Counted from the stretch's first letter, positions 10,947 to 21,600 are shown. The stretch is DNA of 64,000 nt from JAMXLO01 sp963696645 (GCA_963696645.1 CAVOKY010000007.1:434001-498000); one strand, 5' to 3'. The notes: a model not told the origin generated them from the sequence alone. Translations and numbers: made by a program.

Positions 10947-11981
10947 GTGCTGCAACGCGTCCTGCGTGGGGCTGACCAACTGGGACGTTCGACCCAGCCG
11001 ATGAATCCTGCGCTGCGTCGGGGCGCGATCGTCTCCGCGGTGATCCATGCGGTGATTCTGCTCCTGCTGCTGGTTGGTCTGCCGACTGCCACGCCGCCGG
11101 AAGAGCCGCAGGAAACCGCGGTTTCCATGGTGTTCACCGGCACCGCCGCGACGTCAGCGAAGGCTCCGACACCGGCGGCGATCCCGGCGCCCTCCACCGC
11201 ACCGCAGTCCACCCCGGCGCCAGCGACGCAACAGGAACCGAAGCCGCAACCGATCGAGGCGCCACCACCACCACCGCCGCCGCCTCCGCCACCCCCGCCG
11301 CGTCCACCGCAGGCGGCGGCACCGCCCTTGCCGACGCCACCGACACCGGAACCGCCGCCGACCCCGTCGCCGGCTCCGACCACCGCGCCACCGCCGCCGG
11401 CAGCGCCGCCGAGCACACCGCAGGTGCAACCGCCGCAGCCGCAGCCGCCACTGCCGTTGCCGCCACCGCCCGCGCCGCCACCGCCCAGCCCGCAAAGCGC
11501 AACATCACAGCCGAACCCGACGAAGAACGCAGCGCCACAGAGCAATGCGCTGGAGAACACGCTGGAGAGGCTCCGCAGCCTGCAGCAGCAGACCCAGCCA
11601 CCGAAGGCGCGCTACAATCCGCAGGCGGGCGGCGTCCCTAACAGCGGCGGCAATCCGCAAAGTGATGACACATCGGCGCTCACGTTCGCCCAGCGCGGTG
11701 CAATCGGCGACTATGTCCGCCGCTGCTGGACCGACGATCCAGAAGCGCTCGACCTGGACAAGATGCAGGTGCTGCTGACGGTTACCACCGACAGCGGGGG
11801 CGTGGTCCGCAGGGCAATTGTCGCGCCGGAGGATGTCGGGCGCGTCAGCGGTGACATGCGGCTGCGGGTGTTCTCCGAGCGCGCGATCCGCGCCGTTCTG
11901 GACCCCGCGTGCGCGAGCCTGCCGCTGCCGCCGGCGATGCTCGGTCAGACGCGCGAGTTCACCTTCCGGTTCCGACCGTAA
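10947..11981 (+). CDS. tolA: TolA/TonB-like energy transducer with long proline-rich linker
   Basis: This is a 344-residue envelope-spanning protein. A single N-terminal membrane helix (SAVIHAVILLLLLVGLP) is followed by about 150 residues dominated by Pro, Ala and Thr (about bases 11160-11520, with a run of ten or more prolines), and then by a C-terminal TonB/TolA-type domain (DYVRRCWTDDPEALDLDKMQ to the end). The E. coli TolA linker is a long alpha-helix; here it looks like a polyproline rod, as in TonB. The position between tolR and tolB fixes the role as TolA. The start may be GTG 10947 or the ATG at 11001 just before the membrane helix. Confidence 0.9.
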   Translation: MLQRVLRGADQLGRSTQPMNPALRRGAIVSAVIHAVILLLLLVGLPTATPPEEPQETAVSMVFTGTAATSAKAPTPAAIPAPSTAPQSTPAPATQQEPKPQPIEAPPPPPPPPPPPPPRPPQAAAPPLPTPPTPEPPPTPSPAPTTAPPPPAAPPSTPQVQPPQPQPPLPLPPPPAPPPPSPQSATSQPNPTKNAAPQSNALENTLERLRSLQQQTQPPKARYNPQAGGVPNSGGNPQSDDTSALTFAQRGAIGDYVRRCWTDDPEALDLDKMQVLLTVTTDSGGVVRRAIVAPEDVGRVSGDMRLRVFSERAIRAVLDPACASLPLPPAMLGQTREFTFRFRP

Positions 11982-12009
11982 GAACAGTCACTTGAAGGAA
12001 GTCTTTGCC

Positions 12010-13419
12010 ATGACAGGATTGCCGATCTTTCCGCTCAGCCGGCGCTCACTTCTGGCCGGTGGCGCCAGTTCGGCTGCGTTGTTGGCGACGTCGGCCGCGG
12101 TGCGTGCACAGACGATGGCGCCGCCGCCCGCGGGTGCCCCGGCGAATGCCCCGAGCGCGGTGATCGATGTGAATCGCGCGCGTGCGGCCCCGATCCCGAT
12201 CGCGATCCCGTCGCTTGCCGGCGCTGACGGCAACTCTGCCCAGCTTGGTCAGGACATCGCGGGCGTCATCACCAACGACCTGGCGAACAGCGGACTGTTC
12301 CGCCCGATCGCTCCGGCTGCCTACATCCAGGCGAGCGCGACCCAGAGCGAGGTGCCGAACTTCGACAACTGGAAGTCGATCGGCGCGCAGGCGCTGGTGA
12401 CGGGACGGGCCGAAGCGCAGGGCGGCGGGCAGATCCGCGTCGAGTTCCGACTGTGGGACGTGCTGCCGCAGCAGCAGATCCAGGGCACCGCCTATACCAC
12501 GACGCAGGCCAACTGGCGGCGTATCGCGCACATCATTGCCGACGTGATCTATGAGCGGCTGCTCGGCGAGAAGGGCTATTTCGACACCCGGATTGCGTAT
12601 ATCGCCGCCACCGGTCCGCGCGACCGACGCACCAAGCGGCTCGCCATCATGGACCAGGACAGCGAGAACAATCGCTTCCTGACCGACGGCTCCTGGCTGG
12701 TGTTGACGCCTCGGTTCCATCCGACGCGCGACGAGATCGCTTTCATGAGCTACGCCAACAATCGTCCGCGTGTGTATACATTCGACCTGGGCACCGGCCA
12801 GCAGCGAGTGCTGGGGGATTTCGCGGGCATGACCTTCGCGCCGCGGTTCTCGCCCGACGGCAACAGCGTCATCATGTCGGTCTCCGTGGGTGGCGGGTCT
12901 GACATCGTCGTGGTCGATCTCGGGAGCCGCGCAACACGGCGGCTGACCAATTCCGGCGCGATCGATGTGAGCCCGTGCTACAGCCCTGATGGCAGCCAGA
13001 TCACTTTCAACTCTGACCGCGGCGGCGACCAGCAACTGTATGTGATGGGTGCTGATGGCGGCGGGGTAAAACGCATCAGCTTCGGCTCCGGCCGCTATGC
13101 CACGCCGGTGTGGTCGCCGCGCGGAGACCTGATTGCCTACACCCGGTTCGGCGGCGAGTTTGGCAACTTCGCGATCGGCGTCATGCATCCGGACGGCAGC
13201 GGCGAGCGCATCCTGTCGGAGAGTTTCTCGGTGGAGGGGCCGACCTTTGCGCCGAACGGGCGCGTCCTGATGTTCTGGCGGCAGACCGCCGCGCGCGATA
13301 ATCGCGGCGCCGGGTTTTCGTCACGCTTGGCGTCCATCGATATTACCGGTTTCAACGAACGGGCCATCGTGACGCCGACCGACGCTTCGGATCCGGCCTG
13401 GTCGCCGTTGGCGGGGTAG
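12010..13419 (+). CDS. tolB: Tol-Pal system beta-propeller protein TolB
   Basis: TolB is a 469-residue periplasmic protein. The N-terminus has a twin-arginine-like signal (LSRRSLLAGGASSAALLATS) ending near VRA-QT. A TolB N-terminal domain (VINVITNDLANSGLF-like: here GVITNDLANSGLFRPI) is followed by a six-bladed propeller with the recurring PxWSPDG-type motifs (FSPDGNSVIMSVSVGG, YSPDGSQITFNSDRGGDQQL, WSPRGDLIAYTRFGGEFGNF). TolB binds Pal and TolA. The start at ATG 12010 is chosen because it places the signal peptide at the N-terminus; the longer open frame upstream overlaps tolA. Confidence 0.95.
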   Translation: MTGLPIFPLSRRSLLAGGASSAALLATSAAVRAQTMAPPPAGAPANAPSAVIDVNRARAAPIPIAIPSLAGADGNSAQLGQDIAGVITNDLANSGLFRPIAPAAYIQASATQSEVPNFDNWKSIGAQALVTGRAEAQGGGQIRVEFRLWDVLPQQQIQGTAYTTTQANWRRIAHIIADVIYERLLGEKGYFDTRIAYIAATGPRDRRTKRLAIMDQDSENNRFLTDGSWLVLTPRFHPTRDEIAFMSYANNRPRVYTFDLGTGQQRVLGDFAGMTFAPRFSPDGNSVIMSVSVGGGSDIVVVDLGSRATRRLTNSGAIDVSPCYSPDGSQITFNSDRGGDQQLYVMGADGGGVKRISFGSGRYATPVWSPRGDLIAYTRFGGEFGNFAIGVMHPDGSGERILSESFSVEGPTFAPNGRVLMFWRQTAARDNRGAGFSSRLASIDITGFNERAIVTPTDASDPAWSPLAG

Positions 13420-13634
13420 GTGCCGGGCTGGGGCGCCTGACCAGGGGTCTATCAAAATTCTCTGCCAGAATGCATGATTGCCAGGCGGCAGGTCCCGGTT
13501 CTCGCGAACTTGACCGGATTCGGTGCAACCAGCTAATCGCCTTGAGCGACGGAACGGATTACCGTTACGCCCCGCTTGCCTTTCCTCCGACGCGTCAGCC
13601 TTATCCCGTCACCCTCAATCAGGGACGAACAGAA

Positions 13635-14108
13635 ATGAACATCAAGATTCTCGGCACCTTGGCCGCCGTCGCCCTGTTGTCAGCCTGCGCGAACCACACC
13701 ACGACCGCCTCGACCGGGTCCGGTGCGGCGGCTGCGACGTCCGGACCCGCTCCCGGAAGCCAGGAGGATCTCGTTGCCAACGTAGGCGATCGCGTCTTCT
13801 TCGACTTCGATCGCTCGAGCCTGAAGCCTGACGCACAGGCAACGCTGTCCCGGCAGGCCGATTGGCTTGCCAAGTATCCGCAGGTCAACGTGCAGGTCGC
13901 CGGCAATACTGACGACCGAGGCACCGAGGAATACAATCTCGCGCTCGGTCAGCGCCGCGCCAACTCCAGCCGCGATTTCCTGGTTGCGAAAGGCGTGCCC
14001 GCCTCGCGGATCACCACGATCAGCTACGGCAAGGACCGTCCGACCGCGATGGGTGACAACGAGGAGGCCTGGGCGCAGAACCGCAACACGATCACGTCGG
14101 TCCGCTGA
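13635..14108 (+). CDS. pal: Peptidoglycan-associated lipoprotein Pal
   Basis: Pal is a 157-residue outer-membrane lipoprotein. It has a lipobox LLSAC (Cys about residue 18), a Thr/Ala/Ser-rich linker, then an OmpA-like peptidoglycan-binding domain starting DRVFFDFDRSSLKPDAQ and containing NTDDRGTEEYNLALGQRRA. It anchors the Tol complex to the cell wall. There are about 215 noncoding bases between tolB and this gene, so it may have its own promoter. A strong hairpin follows. Confidence 0.96.
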   Translation: MNIKILGTLAAVALLSACANHTTTASTGSGAAAATSGPAPGSQEDLVANVGDRVFFDFDRSSLKPDAQATLSRQADWLAKYPQVNVQVAGNTDDRGTEEYNLALGQRRANSSRDFLVAKGVPASRITTISYGKDRPTAMGDNEEAWAQNRNTITSVR

Positions 14109-14132
14109 CGGCATTCTGGCGTGACCACTGAG

Positions 14133-14155
14133 CCGGCGGCTCGCTCGGCCGCCGG
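14133..14155 (+). terminator. Probable rho-independent terminator after pal
   Basis: An eight-base perfect stem CCGGCGGC/GCCGCCGG with a short loop is followed by TTTCGCTT, 24 bases behind the pal stop. The U-tract is weak. Confidence 0.6.
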
Positions 14156-14253
14156 TTTCGCTTGTACGGTGTCTGCCATATCACTGCCAGTGTCTGCCAT
14201 CATAAGCCGATCCCGGAGTCCCGTCGCTGCACCGCGGCGAGAGGAGTGACAGT

Positions 14254-15183
14254 ATGAGCATCGTATCGGCGAAACGTCTGATCGCGGGACTGGTCCTGCT
14301 GCTTGCCCTGGTTACGTTGCACCAGCCGGCATGGGCCCAGTTGGAGAGCCGGGAAGCGATCGCGTTGCAGAACGAGATCATGGAGTTGCGCCAGCAGATG
14401 CAGACCCTGCGGGACCAGTCGGGACAGTCCGGCGGCCCGACGTATCTGGGTCGCGGCGCCTACCCGCCACCGACCACAGGGGGAAATGACATCGTCGCGC
14501 AACTGCTGGCGCGGGTCGATGCGCTGGAGGACCAGGTACGGCAACTGCGTGGCCAGATCGACGAGACGCAAAACCAGGTGCAGCGTCAGGGTGCCGACCT
14601 TGGCAAACGCATCGATGACCTGGCATTCCAGGTGAACCCGCAGGGGGGGAAGTCACCAGCCACCGCGTCTGCGACCATGTCGCCGCAACCGGGCCCCATG
14701 GGTCTGGCGCCGCCGCCGACCACCTACGGCGCACCACCGGCGCAGGTGCCGACGACTTTCACCGCCCCGCCGGCACCGCCAACGGGACCAGTACACCGCA
14801 CGCCGGAACTGGCCATCCAGGAAGGCAATGCCGCGCTTGCCCGGCGCGACTACCAGACCGCAGAGGCGGCGGCGCGGGAGGTGCTGTCGGGAAACCGCAC
14901 CTCGCCGCGGGCCTACGACGCGCAATTCCTGCTGGCCCAGGCGCTGATGGGCCAGCATCAATACTCGCAGGCCGCGATCGCCTACGACGACAGCTACAAC
15001 CGTGCGAGGAAGGGCGCGCATTCCCAGGACGCCCTGCTGGGTCTGGCCAATGCACTCGCCGCCATCAACGAAAGGAAGGCGGCTTGCGATACGCTGGCGA
15101 AGCTGCACGCTGAATACCCGACGCCTCGCCCTGATCTGCGGGAGGCTATTGCCGTATCGGCGCAGCATTCCGGATGTCGCTAG
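14254..15183 (+). CDS. cpoB: Cell division coordinator CpoB / YbgF (TPR protein)
   Basis: This is a 309-residue periplasmic protein. It has a signal peptide (LIAGLVLLLALVTLHQPAWA), a coiled coil (NEIMELRQQMQTLRDQ and VDALEDQVRQLRGQIDETQN), a Pro-rich linker, then TPR repeats from about residue 190 (ELAIQEGNAALARRDYQTAE, FLLAQALMGQHQYSQAAIAY). CpoB modulates peptidoglycan synthesis and binds TolA in E. coli. It is the last gene of the tol-pal run, behind the pal terminator and so perhaps separately transcribed. The ATG at 14254 follows a GAGAGGAG ribosome-binding site. Confidence 0.93.
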   Translation: MSIVSAKRLIAGLVLLLALVTLHQPAWAQLESREAIALQNEIMELRQQMQTLRDQSGQSGGPTYLGRGAYPPPTTGGNDIVAQLLARVDALEDQVRQLRGQIDETQNQVQRQGADLGKRIDDLAFQVNPQGGKSPATASATMSPQPGPMGLAPPPTTYGAPPAQVPTTFTAPPAPPTGPVHRTPELAIQEGNAALARRDYQTAEAAAREVLSGNRTSPRAYDAQFLLAQALMGQHQYSQAAIAYDDSYNRARKGAHSQDALLGLANALAAINERKAACDTLAKLHAEYPTPRPDLREAIAVSAQHSGCR

Positions 15184-15229
15184 GCGGTGAGCAGGACCAA
15201 TGCCTGCCGCCATGGATCGTCCGTCCGTG

Positions 15230-16627
15230 CTATTCCCCTGCCAGCCGAGCCGGCATCAACGGAGCCGCCAGGCGCATCAGGTTGGCGACATCGGCGGTCG
15301 TGTCGATCGCCAGAACGGCATCGGCCAACCGCGCCGCGCGGTCCGCACCCAGAACCGCATCGGCCAACCCGGCGAACTTGCCGCGTAACTCGTCCTCGGT
15401 GAGGAAGTTGGTGGGCTCGCCCTTCGGCACGACGATTTTCCGGCTGAAGCTTTGGCCGCGCGCGGCGATGGTCAACTTGCCGGACATGTTGGCGGGGAAT
15501 TCCGCCTCGATCTCCGGATCGACCTCGCAGCGCACCTTCGGCAACAGGCTGCGCACGGTGGTGTCCCGCAGCAACTGGTAGCTGTCCCAACCCATTGCGC
15601 CGGTCGCCAGCGCGGCGGAAATCACGAACGGGCCGCTGAACTGGCCGTCCACGACGTTTTGCGGATCAGATTTCTTGCCGGGCGGATCGCCGATCAGCAT
15701 CATGCCGGCGCGTGGCAAGCCGAGTGTCACGGCGGTGATGTCGGCCGGCTTCAGGTCGTTGGCGGCGCGCAGGGCGATTGCGGCGTCGATGCCCGCGTGG
15801 CCGTAGCGGCAGGAAGGATATGGTTTTACCGCAGTGTGCATCAATTCGTATATACTCCCGAGATCCTGCACGGCGCGGGCTGGATTGGGGTTGGGAGCGT
15901 AGGCGTGGAGGAAACCGTGGCGGCCCTCCAGCGCCTCGATGGCTCCCTTGAAGCCTTCGCGCACCAGAGTGGCCGCCATCAGGCCGTTGCAGGCCGCCCA
16001 GCCGACCTGGAAGCGCTTGGTCCAGGCGCCATTCACCAAAAACTGCAGGCTGCCGGCACACTGGCTCAGCACAGTGCCAAGTGCGCCTTCCGTTTGTTCC
16101 GTGGACAGGCCGAATACACGCGCCGCCGCGGCCACTGCGCCGAAAGCGCCACAGGTGGCGGTGGGGTGGAAGCCCCGATCGTAATGCTCGCCGGCGGGCA
16201 GCGCGAGGGCAACACGGCAGGTGATCTCGTAGCCCGCGATGATTGCTGCGAGTACATCGGCACCGGATGCCCCGACCATCTCGCCGGCCGCCAATGCCGC
16301 AGGAATCACGGGCGCGCCGGGATGCAGCGAGCCGGCGGCGTGCGTGTCATCGAAGTCCAGCGAATGGGCCAGCGCACCGTTGAGGAAGGCGGCGCCGGCC
16401 GGTGTGTAGCGCGCCGCATCGGCGAACACGCCGGAGTTGCCGGCAGCCATGCCCATGGCGCGCGCGGCAGCGAGGAACGATGGCGTGCTCTCCGCGTCAT
16501 GGCGTGCGCGGACGATGTTGCCCACGAGGTCGAGCACCAGGAAGCGCGCGCGGCGTACCACATCGGGCGGCAGGCGATCGAGGCGGATGTCGGCGGTGAA
16601 TTGCGCGAGGTCTGTGGTGATGCCCAT
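15230..16627 (-). CDS. MmgE/PrpD family protein
   Basis: This 465-residue protein belongs to the MmgE/PrpD superfamily, which includes 2-methylcitrate dehydratase and cis-aconitate/itaconate decarboxylase. Visible signatures are the N-terminal helical domain (RRARFLVLDLVGNIVRARHD), the active-site region LAHSLDFDDTHAAGSLHPGA with the Asp-Asp-Thr-His motif, and the C-terminal VKPYPSCRYGHAGIDAAIAL. Stand-alone members outside the prp operon often have unknown substrates, and no prpB, prpC or acnD is nearby, so I do not assign propionate metabolism. The start at 16627 is chosen over an upstream in-frame ATG because it fits family length and starts MGITTDLAQF. It is divergent from the exporter gene at 16805. 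Confidence 0.88.
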   Translation of the reverse strand: MGITTDLAQFTADIRLDRLPPDVVRRARFLVLDLVGNIVRARHDAESTPSFLAAARAMGMAAGNSGVFADAARYTPAGAAFLNGALAHSLDFDDTHAAGSLHPGAPVIPAALAAGEMVGASGADVLAAIIAGYEITCRVALALPAGEHYDRGFHPTATCGAFGAVAAAARVFGLSTEQTEGALGTVLSQCAGSLQFLVNGAWTKRFQVGWAACNGLMAATLVREGFKGAIEALEGRHGFLHAYAPNPNPARAVQDLGSIYELMHTAVKPYPSCRYGHAGIDAAIALRAANDLKPADITAVTLGLPRAGMMLIGDPPGKKSDPQNVVDGQFSGPFVISAALATGAMGWDSYQLLRDTTVRSLLPKVRCEVDPEIEAEFPANMSGKLTIAARGQSFSRKIVVPKGEPTNFLTEDELRGKFAGLADAVLGADRAARLADAVLAIDTTADVANLMRLAAPLMPARLAGE

Positions 16628-16804
16628 GGTTCGGGGTCCTCCGGTCGTTGCGGCGAGTGTGGCGGAAAAGCGCCGCCCGGGCCAGGAGGAGAAGTCGGGC
16701 GGCTTGGCGAAAGCGACTACACAGGGGCACAATCAGCCGTTTGCTGAGAGCGTCCAGGAAAATGCCGTCCGCCGTTCGTCCCTGCCGGGGCCTGTTCTGA
16801 CCCG

Positions 16805-18340
16805 ATGTCCGGCACCACACAGAGGGTTCCCCACCGCACACTGATCACGCTCTGCGTGATGATGGGCAATCTGATGCAATCACTGGATGCATCGATCGCG
16901 AACGTTTCGCTGCCCTACATGCAGGGCACGCTGTCTACCAGTGCCGATGAAATCACCTGGGTGCTGACTTCCTATGTGATCGCCGCCGCGATCATGACCG
17001 CGCCGGTCGGCTGGCTGGCGGTGCGGTTCGGGCGCAAGAACCTGCATGTCACCTGCATGACCGGCTTCGTTGTGGCCTCCATGCTGTGCGGCACCGCCGA
17101 CACGCTCGAGCAGATGGTGTTATTCCGTTTCCTGCAAGGCATGTGCGGGGCGGCCCTGGTGCCGTTGTCGCAGGCGACGATGCTGGACATCTATCCGTTC
17201 GAACGCCGGGCCCAGGCGATGGCGATCTTCGGCATGGGTGTCATGGTCGGCCCGATCACCGGCCCAACACTCGGCGGCTACCTGACCGAGGTGTACAACT
17301 GGCGCTATGTGTTCTACGTCAACCTGCCGTTCGGCGTGCTGGCGATCGCCGGCCTGCTGATCTTCCTGCCGAAGGCGGCGCCACGCTCCGAGCTGCGGTT
17401 CGATTGGACCGGCTTTGCCGTACTGGCGATGGGTGTCGGTGCGTTGCAGCTCATGTTGGACCGCGGGCAGAAGCTGGACTGGTTCTCCTCGCGCGAGATC
17501 ATCGTGGAGGCAGTGCTGGCGGGGCTCGGGCTGTACCTGTTTGTGGTGCACATGTTCACCGCCGAAAGGCCGTTCCTGCCACCAGGGTTGTTCAAGGACA
17601 GGAACTTCGTCTGCGGCGTCTCGATGGTGTTCTGTACCGCCACGGTGATGCTGGCGAGTTCCGCGCTAATGGCGCCGTACCTGGAGAGCCTGGCCGGTTA
17701 TCCGGTGGAGATTGCCGGCCTGTCGATGGCGCCGCGCGGCATCGGCACGATGATCGGCATGCAGGCGGCGAGTCGGCTGTCGAACCTGGTGGATCATCGC
17801 AAGTTGATGGCGTGCGGTTTGCTGACGCTTGGCTTTGCACTGTATTCGATGAGCTACTGGACGCCTGACGTGTCGCAGAATCAGATGATGGTGACGCTGA
17901 TGCTGCAGGGTTTCGGCATTGGTTTCGTGTTCAATCCGATGACGGTGATGGCGTTCACCACGCTGCCTCCGGCATTACGCGGCTACGCGACTTCGTTGCA
18001 GGCGCTGTCTCGCAACATTGGCCAGGCGGTGGGGGTGTCGGTCACCTCGCTGATGCTGGTGCGGAATGTGCAGACCTCGCACGCCGACATCGCCGCGGTG
18101 ATCACGCCATTCGACCGGGTGCTGCAAGGCAACGATGCAGTGTCACACATGCTGGATCCCGCGACGCGCCACGGCGCCGCAGCGTTGGACCAGATGATCA
18201 ACCACCAGGCGCAGATCATCGCATACAACAACGATTTTCGCATGATGACGCTGGTGGTCGTGCCGCCCCTGCTGCTGTTGCTGGTGATGCGGCGGCACGA
18301 GCGAAAGCCCGTGGTGGTGTCGCCGGCGGCGGGCGATTGA
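16805..18340 (+). CDS. DHA2-family MFS drug exporter (EmrB/QacA type)
   Basis: This 511-residue inner-membrane protein should have 14 membrane helices. The family motifs are seen in the N-terminus: MQSLDASIANVSLPYMQG (helix 1 motif D1), WVLTSYVIAAAIMTAPVGWL followed by the loop 2-3 motif A (LAVRFGRKN), and GPTLGGYLTEVYNWRYVFYV (motif C and the following WRxxF). EmrB proteins usually work with the EmrA adaptor and an outer-membrane channel; no emrA is adjacent, so it may act alone or with a distant partner. The last 20 residues or so are basic and cytoplasmic. A hairpin follows the stop. Confidence 0.92.
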   Translation: MSGTTQRVPHRTLITLCVMMGNLMQSLDASIANVSLPYMQGTLSTSADEITWVLTSYVIAAAIMTAPVGWLAVRFGRKNLHVTCMTGFVVASMLCGTADTLEQMVLFRFLQGMCGAALVPLSQATMLDIYPFERRAQAMAIFGMGVMVGPITGPTLGGYLTEVYNWRYVFYVNLPFGVLAIAGLLIFLPKAAPRSELRFDWTGFAVLAMGVGALQLMLDRGQKLDWFSSREIIVEAVLAGLGLYLFVVHMFTAERPFLPPGLFKDRNFVCGVSMVFCTATVMLASSALMAPYLESLAGYPVEIAGLSMAPRGIGTMIGMQAASRLSNLVDHRKLMACGLLTLGFALYSMSYWTPDVSQNQMMVTLMLQGFGIGFVFNPMTVMAFTTLPPALRGYATSLQALSRNIGQAVGVSVTSLMLVRNVQTSHADIAAVITPFDRVLQGNDAVSHMLDPATRHGAAALDQMINHQAQIIAYNNDFRMMTLVVVPPLLLLLVMRRHERKPVVVSPAAGD

Positions 18341-18376
18341 GCGGCAGAGGCCGGTCAGGGTCTGCTGCGCAGGGTG

Positions 18377-18392
18377 GGGCAGCGAACTGCCC
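18377..18392 (+). terminator. Probable terminator after the DHA2 exporter
   Basis: A perfect six-base stem GGGCAG/CTGCCC with a CGAA tetraloop lies 36 bases behind the stop and is followed by GACGCTTTC. It lacks a clear U-tract. Confidence 0.45.
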
Positions 18393-18686
18393 GACGCTTT
18401 CAATAAATGGTGAACGAGGCGCCGGATACGCTGACTGATATGCCAGCTCATTCCTGTTGCAGAGCAGCATTGCTCGGCCGGGACGATATGCCAGTCATGC
18501 AGTCTTGCTGATCTGATCAGGGGATTTCTGGTCGCGATTGTCGTTACGGAATGGTACAAGCGTGCGGTGCTTGATACAAGCGCTAGTGTCCAGCGATCAC
18601 GCCCGCCTCCGTCAAACAGGTGGACGCCGCCCGGTTCCGGAAAATAAAACTGAGTGGAACGAGCGCAGACTCCCAGGAGCTTTCCC
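18393..18686. other. Noncoding upstream region of the poly-HAMP kinase gene
   Basis: No gene is supported here on either strand. Two direct repeats are present: GATATGCCAG at about 18439 and 18485, and TACAAGCG at about 18554 and 18576. The region ends with CAGGAGC six bases before the kinase ATG. It is probably the promoter/regulatory region of that gene, but I see no convincing -35/-10 pair. Confidence 0.4.
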
Positions 18687-21600
18687 ATGAACGATCACAC
18701 TGCCGTTAGCGGCCAGCCAACGGATCGGACCGGCGGCACAGCCATGGGGGATGCTCTCCGTGCAGATGCGGGCCTGAACGGCGGAACGGAGCATGCCAAC
18801 GGGGGGGCCAATGGCCACCTGAACGGCCACTCGTTCGGCATGCACGAACTGCTGCACGCCTTGCAGGCGATGCGGATCGGCGACTTCTCGGTGCGTCTGC
18901 CGAGTGACCAGACCGGGATCGAGGGCAAGATTGCCGATACGTTCAACGAGATCGCCGCGGCCAATGAGCGGATGGCCTCGGAACTGGCGCATGTCGGCAA
19001 GATCGTGGGCCGTGAGGGCAAGACCCGCACCCGGGTGAAGTTCGGGCTGCAAAGCGGCTCATGGGCGTCGATGGAGACCTCGGTCAACGATCTGATCGAC
19101 GACCTGCTGTGGCCCACCACGGCGGTGACGCATGCTATTACCGCTGTGGCGCAGGGCGATTTGCTGCAGACGGTGCGGCTGGATGTCGATGGCCGGCCGC
19201 TGCAAGGCGAGTTCCTGCGGCTGGCCACCATCGTGAACACGATGATCAAGCAATTGTCCGTGTTCACCTCGGAAGTGACGCGTGTGGCGCGCGAGGTCGG
19301 TACCGACGGCAAGCTGGGTGGCCAGGCGCAAGTGCGAGAGGTGACCGGCGTGTGGAAGGACCTGACTGAGTCGGTGAACTCCATGGCGTCCAACCTGACC
19401 GCGCAGGTGCGCAACATCGCCGATGTGACGATCGCGGTGGCGAACGGCGACCTGTCGAAGAAGATCACTGTGGATGTGCGTGGCGAGATTCTGCAACTCA
19501 AGGAAGCCATCAACACGATGGTGGATCAATTGCGGTCGTTTGCGTCGGAAGTCACTCGCGTGGCGCGCGAGGTTGGCACCGAGGGCAAGCTGGGTGGACA
19601 GGCGGTCGTGCCTGGCGTCGCCGGCACGTGGAAGGACCTGACGGATTCGGTGAACGCGATGTGCGGCAACCTGACCGACCAGGTGCGCAACATCGCGCAG
19701 GTGACAACAGCCGTGGCGCGCGGTGACCTGTCGCGCAAGATCACGGTGGACGTGCGCGGCGAAATTCTGGAGCTGAAGGAAACCATCAACACGATGGTCG
19801 ATCAGCTCAACGCGTTCGCCTCCGAGGTGACACGTGTCGCGCGCGAGGTCGGCACCGACGGCAAGCTGGGCGGCCAGGCGATGGTGCCCGGCGTCGGCGG
19901 CACGTGGAAGGATCTGACCGACAACGTGAACTCCATGGCGTCGAATCTGACGGCGCAGGTGCGCAACATTGCCGAGGTGGCAACGGCGATTGCGGGCGGC
20001 GACTTGTCGAAGAAGATCACGGTGAACGTGTCCGGCGAAATCCTGCAGTTGAAGGAGACCATCAACACGATGGTCGATCAGCTCAATGCATTCGCCGGCG
20101 AAGTGACGCGCGTGGCGCGCGAAGTGGGCACCGACGGTAGGTTGGGTGGTCAGGCCAATGTGCTTGGCGTTGCCGGCACCTGGAAGGATCTGACTGAGTC
20201 GGTGAACTCGATGGCGTCCAACCTGACTGGCCAGGTGCGCAACATCGCCGAGGTGTCGACAGCTATTGCGAATGGCGACTTGTCGAAGAAGATCACGGTG
20301 AACGTGTCCGGCGAAATTCTGCAGTTGAAAGAGACCATCAATACGATGGTCGATCAGCTCAACCGCTTTGCCGGCGAGGTGACACGCGTGGCGCGCGAGG
20401 TGGGCACCGAAGGGCGATTGGGCGGGCAGGCGCAGGTATCCGGCGTGGCCGGCACGTGGAAGGACCTGACAGACTCAGTGAATTCGATGGCGTCCAACCT
20501 GACCGGCCAGGTGCGCAACATCGCCGAAGTGGCGACCGCGGTGGCGCAGGGCGATCTGTCGAAGAAGATTACGGTGAACGTCTCGGGCGAAATCCTGCAG
20601 TTGAAGGAGACCATCAACACGATGGTCGATCAGCTCAACGCGTTTGCCGGCGAAGTGACGCGCGTGGCGCGCGAAGTGGGCACCGAAGGGCGGTTGGGCG
20701 GACAGGCGAACGTGCCAGGCGTGGCCGGCACCTGGAAGGACCTGACCGACAACGTGAACTCGATGGCGTCCAACCTGACGGGTCAGGTGCGTAACATCGC
20801 CGAAGTGGCGACCGCCATTGCCAACGGCGACCTGTCCCGCAAGATCACGGTCGATGTGCGCGGCGAGATCCTTCAGTTGAAGGAAACGCTGAACACGATG
20901 GTCGATCAGCTCAACCGCTTCGCCGGTGAGGTGACGCGTGTTGCGCGCGAAGTCGGCACCGAAGGGCGACTGGGCGGACAGGCGCAGGTGCCTGGTGTGG
21001 CCGGCACGTGGAAGGACCTGACCGACAACGTGAATTCGATGGCGTCGAACCTGACGGGTCAGGTGCGCAACATCGCTGAAGTGACCACGGCGGTGGCGCG
21101 TGGCGACCTTGGGCGCAAGATCACCGTGGACGTGAAAGGCGAAATTTTGGAGTTGAAAAACACCATCAACACGATGGTGGATCAGCTCAACGCATTTGCA
21201 TCGGAAGTGACGCGCGTCGCGCGCGAGGTCGGCACCGAGGGCAAGCTGGGTGGGCAGGCCGCGGTGCCGGGTGTGGCCGGCACGTGGAAGGACTTGACTG
21301 ACAACGTCAACTTCATGGCATCGAACCTGACCGGCCAGGTGCGCAACATCGCGGAAGTGGCGACCGCCATCGCCAATGGTGACTTGTCGAAGAAGATCAC
21401 CGTGGACGTGCGCGGCGAGATCATGCTGCTGAAGGAAACGCTGAACACCATGGTGGATCAGCTTCGTTCGTTTGCCGCCGAAGTGACGCGTGTGGCGCGC
21501 GAGGTGGGCACCGAAGGCCGGCTGGGCGGTCAGGCGGTGGTGCCTGGCGTTGGCGGCACGTGGAAGGACCTGACCGACAACGTCAACCTGCTGGCGGCGA

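Noticed and set aside
12046..13188. A 380-codon minus-strand open frame opposite tolB
   Set aside because: Shadow of tolB; no recognisable protein features.
15452..16747. A 431-codon plus-strand open frame opposite the MmgE/PrpD gene
   Set aside because: Shadow frame; composition dominated by Gly, Ala, Arg and His, and the minus-strand protein has family motifs.
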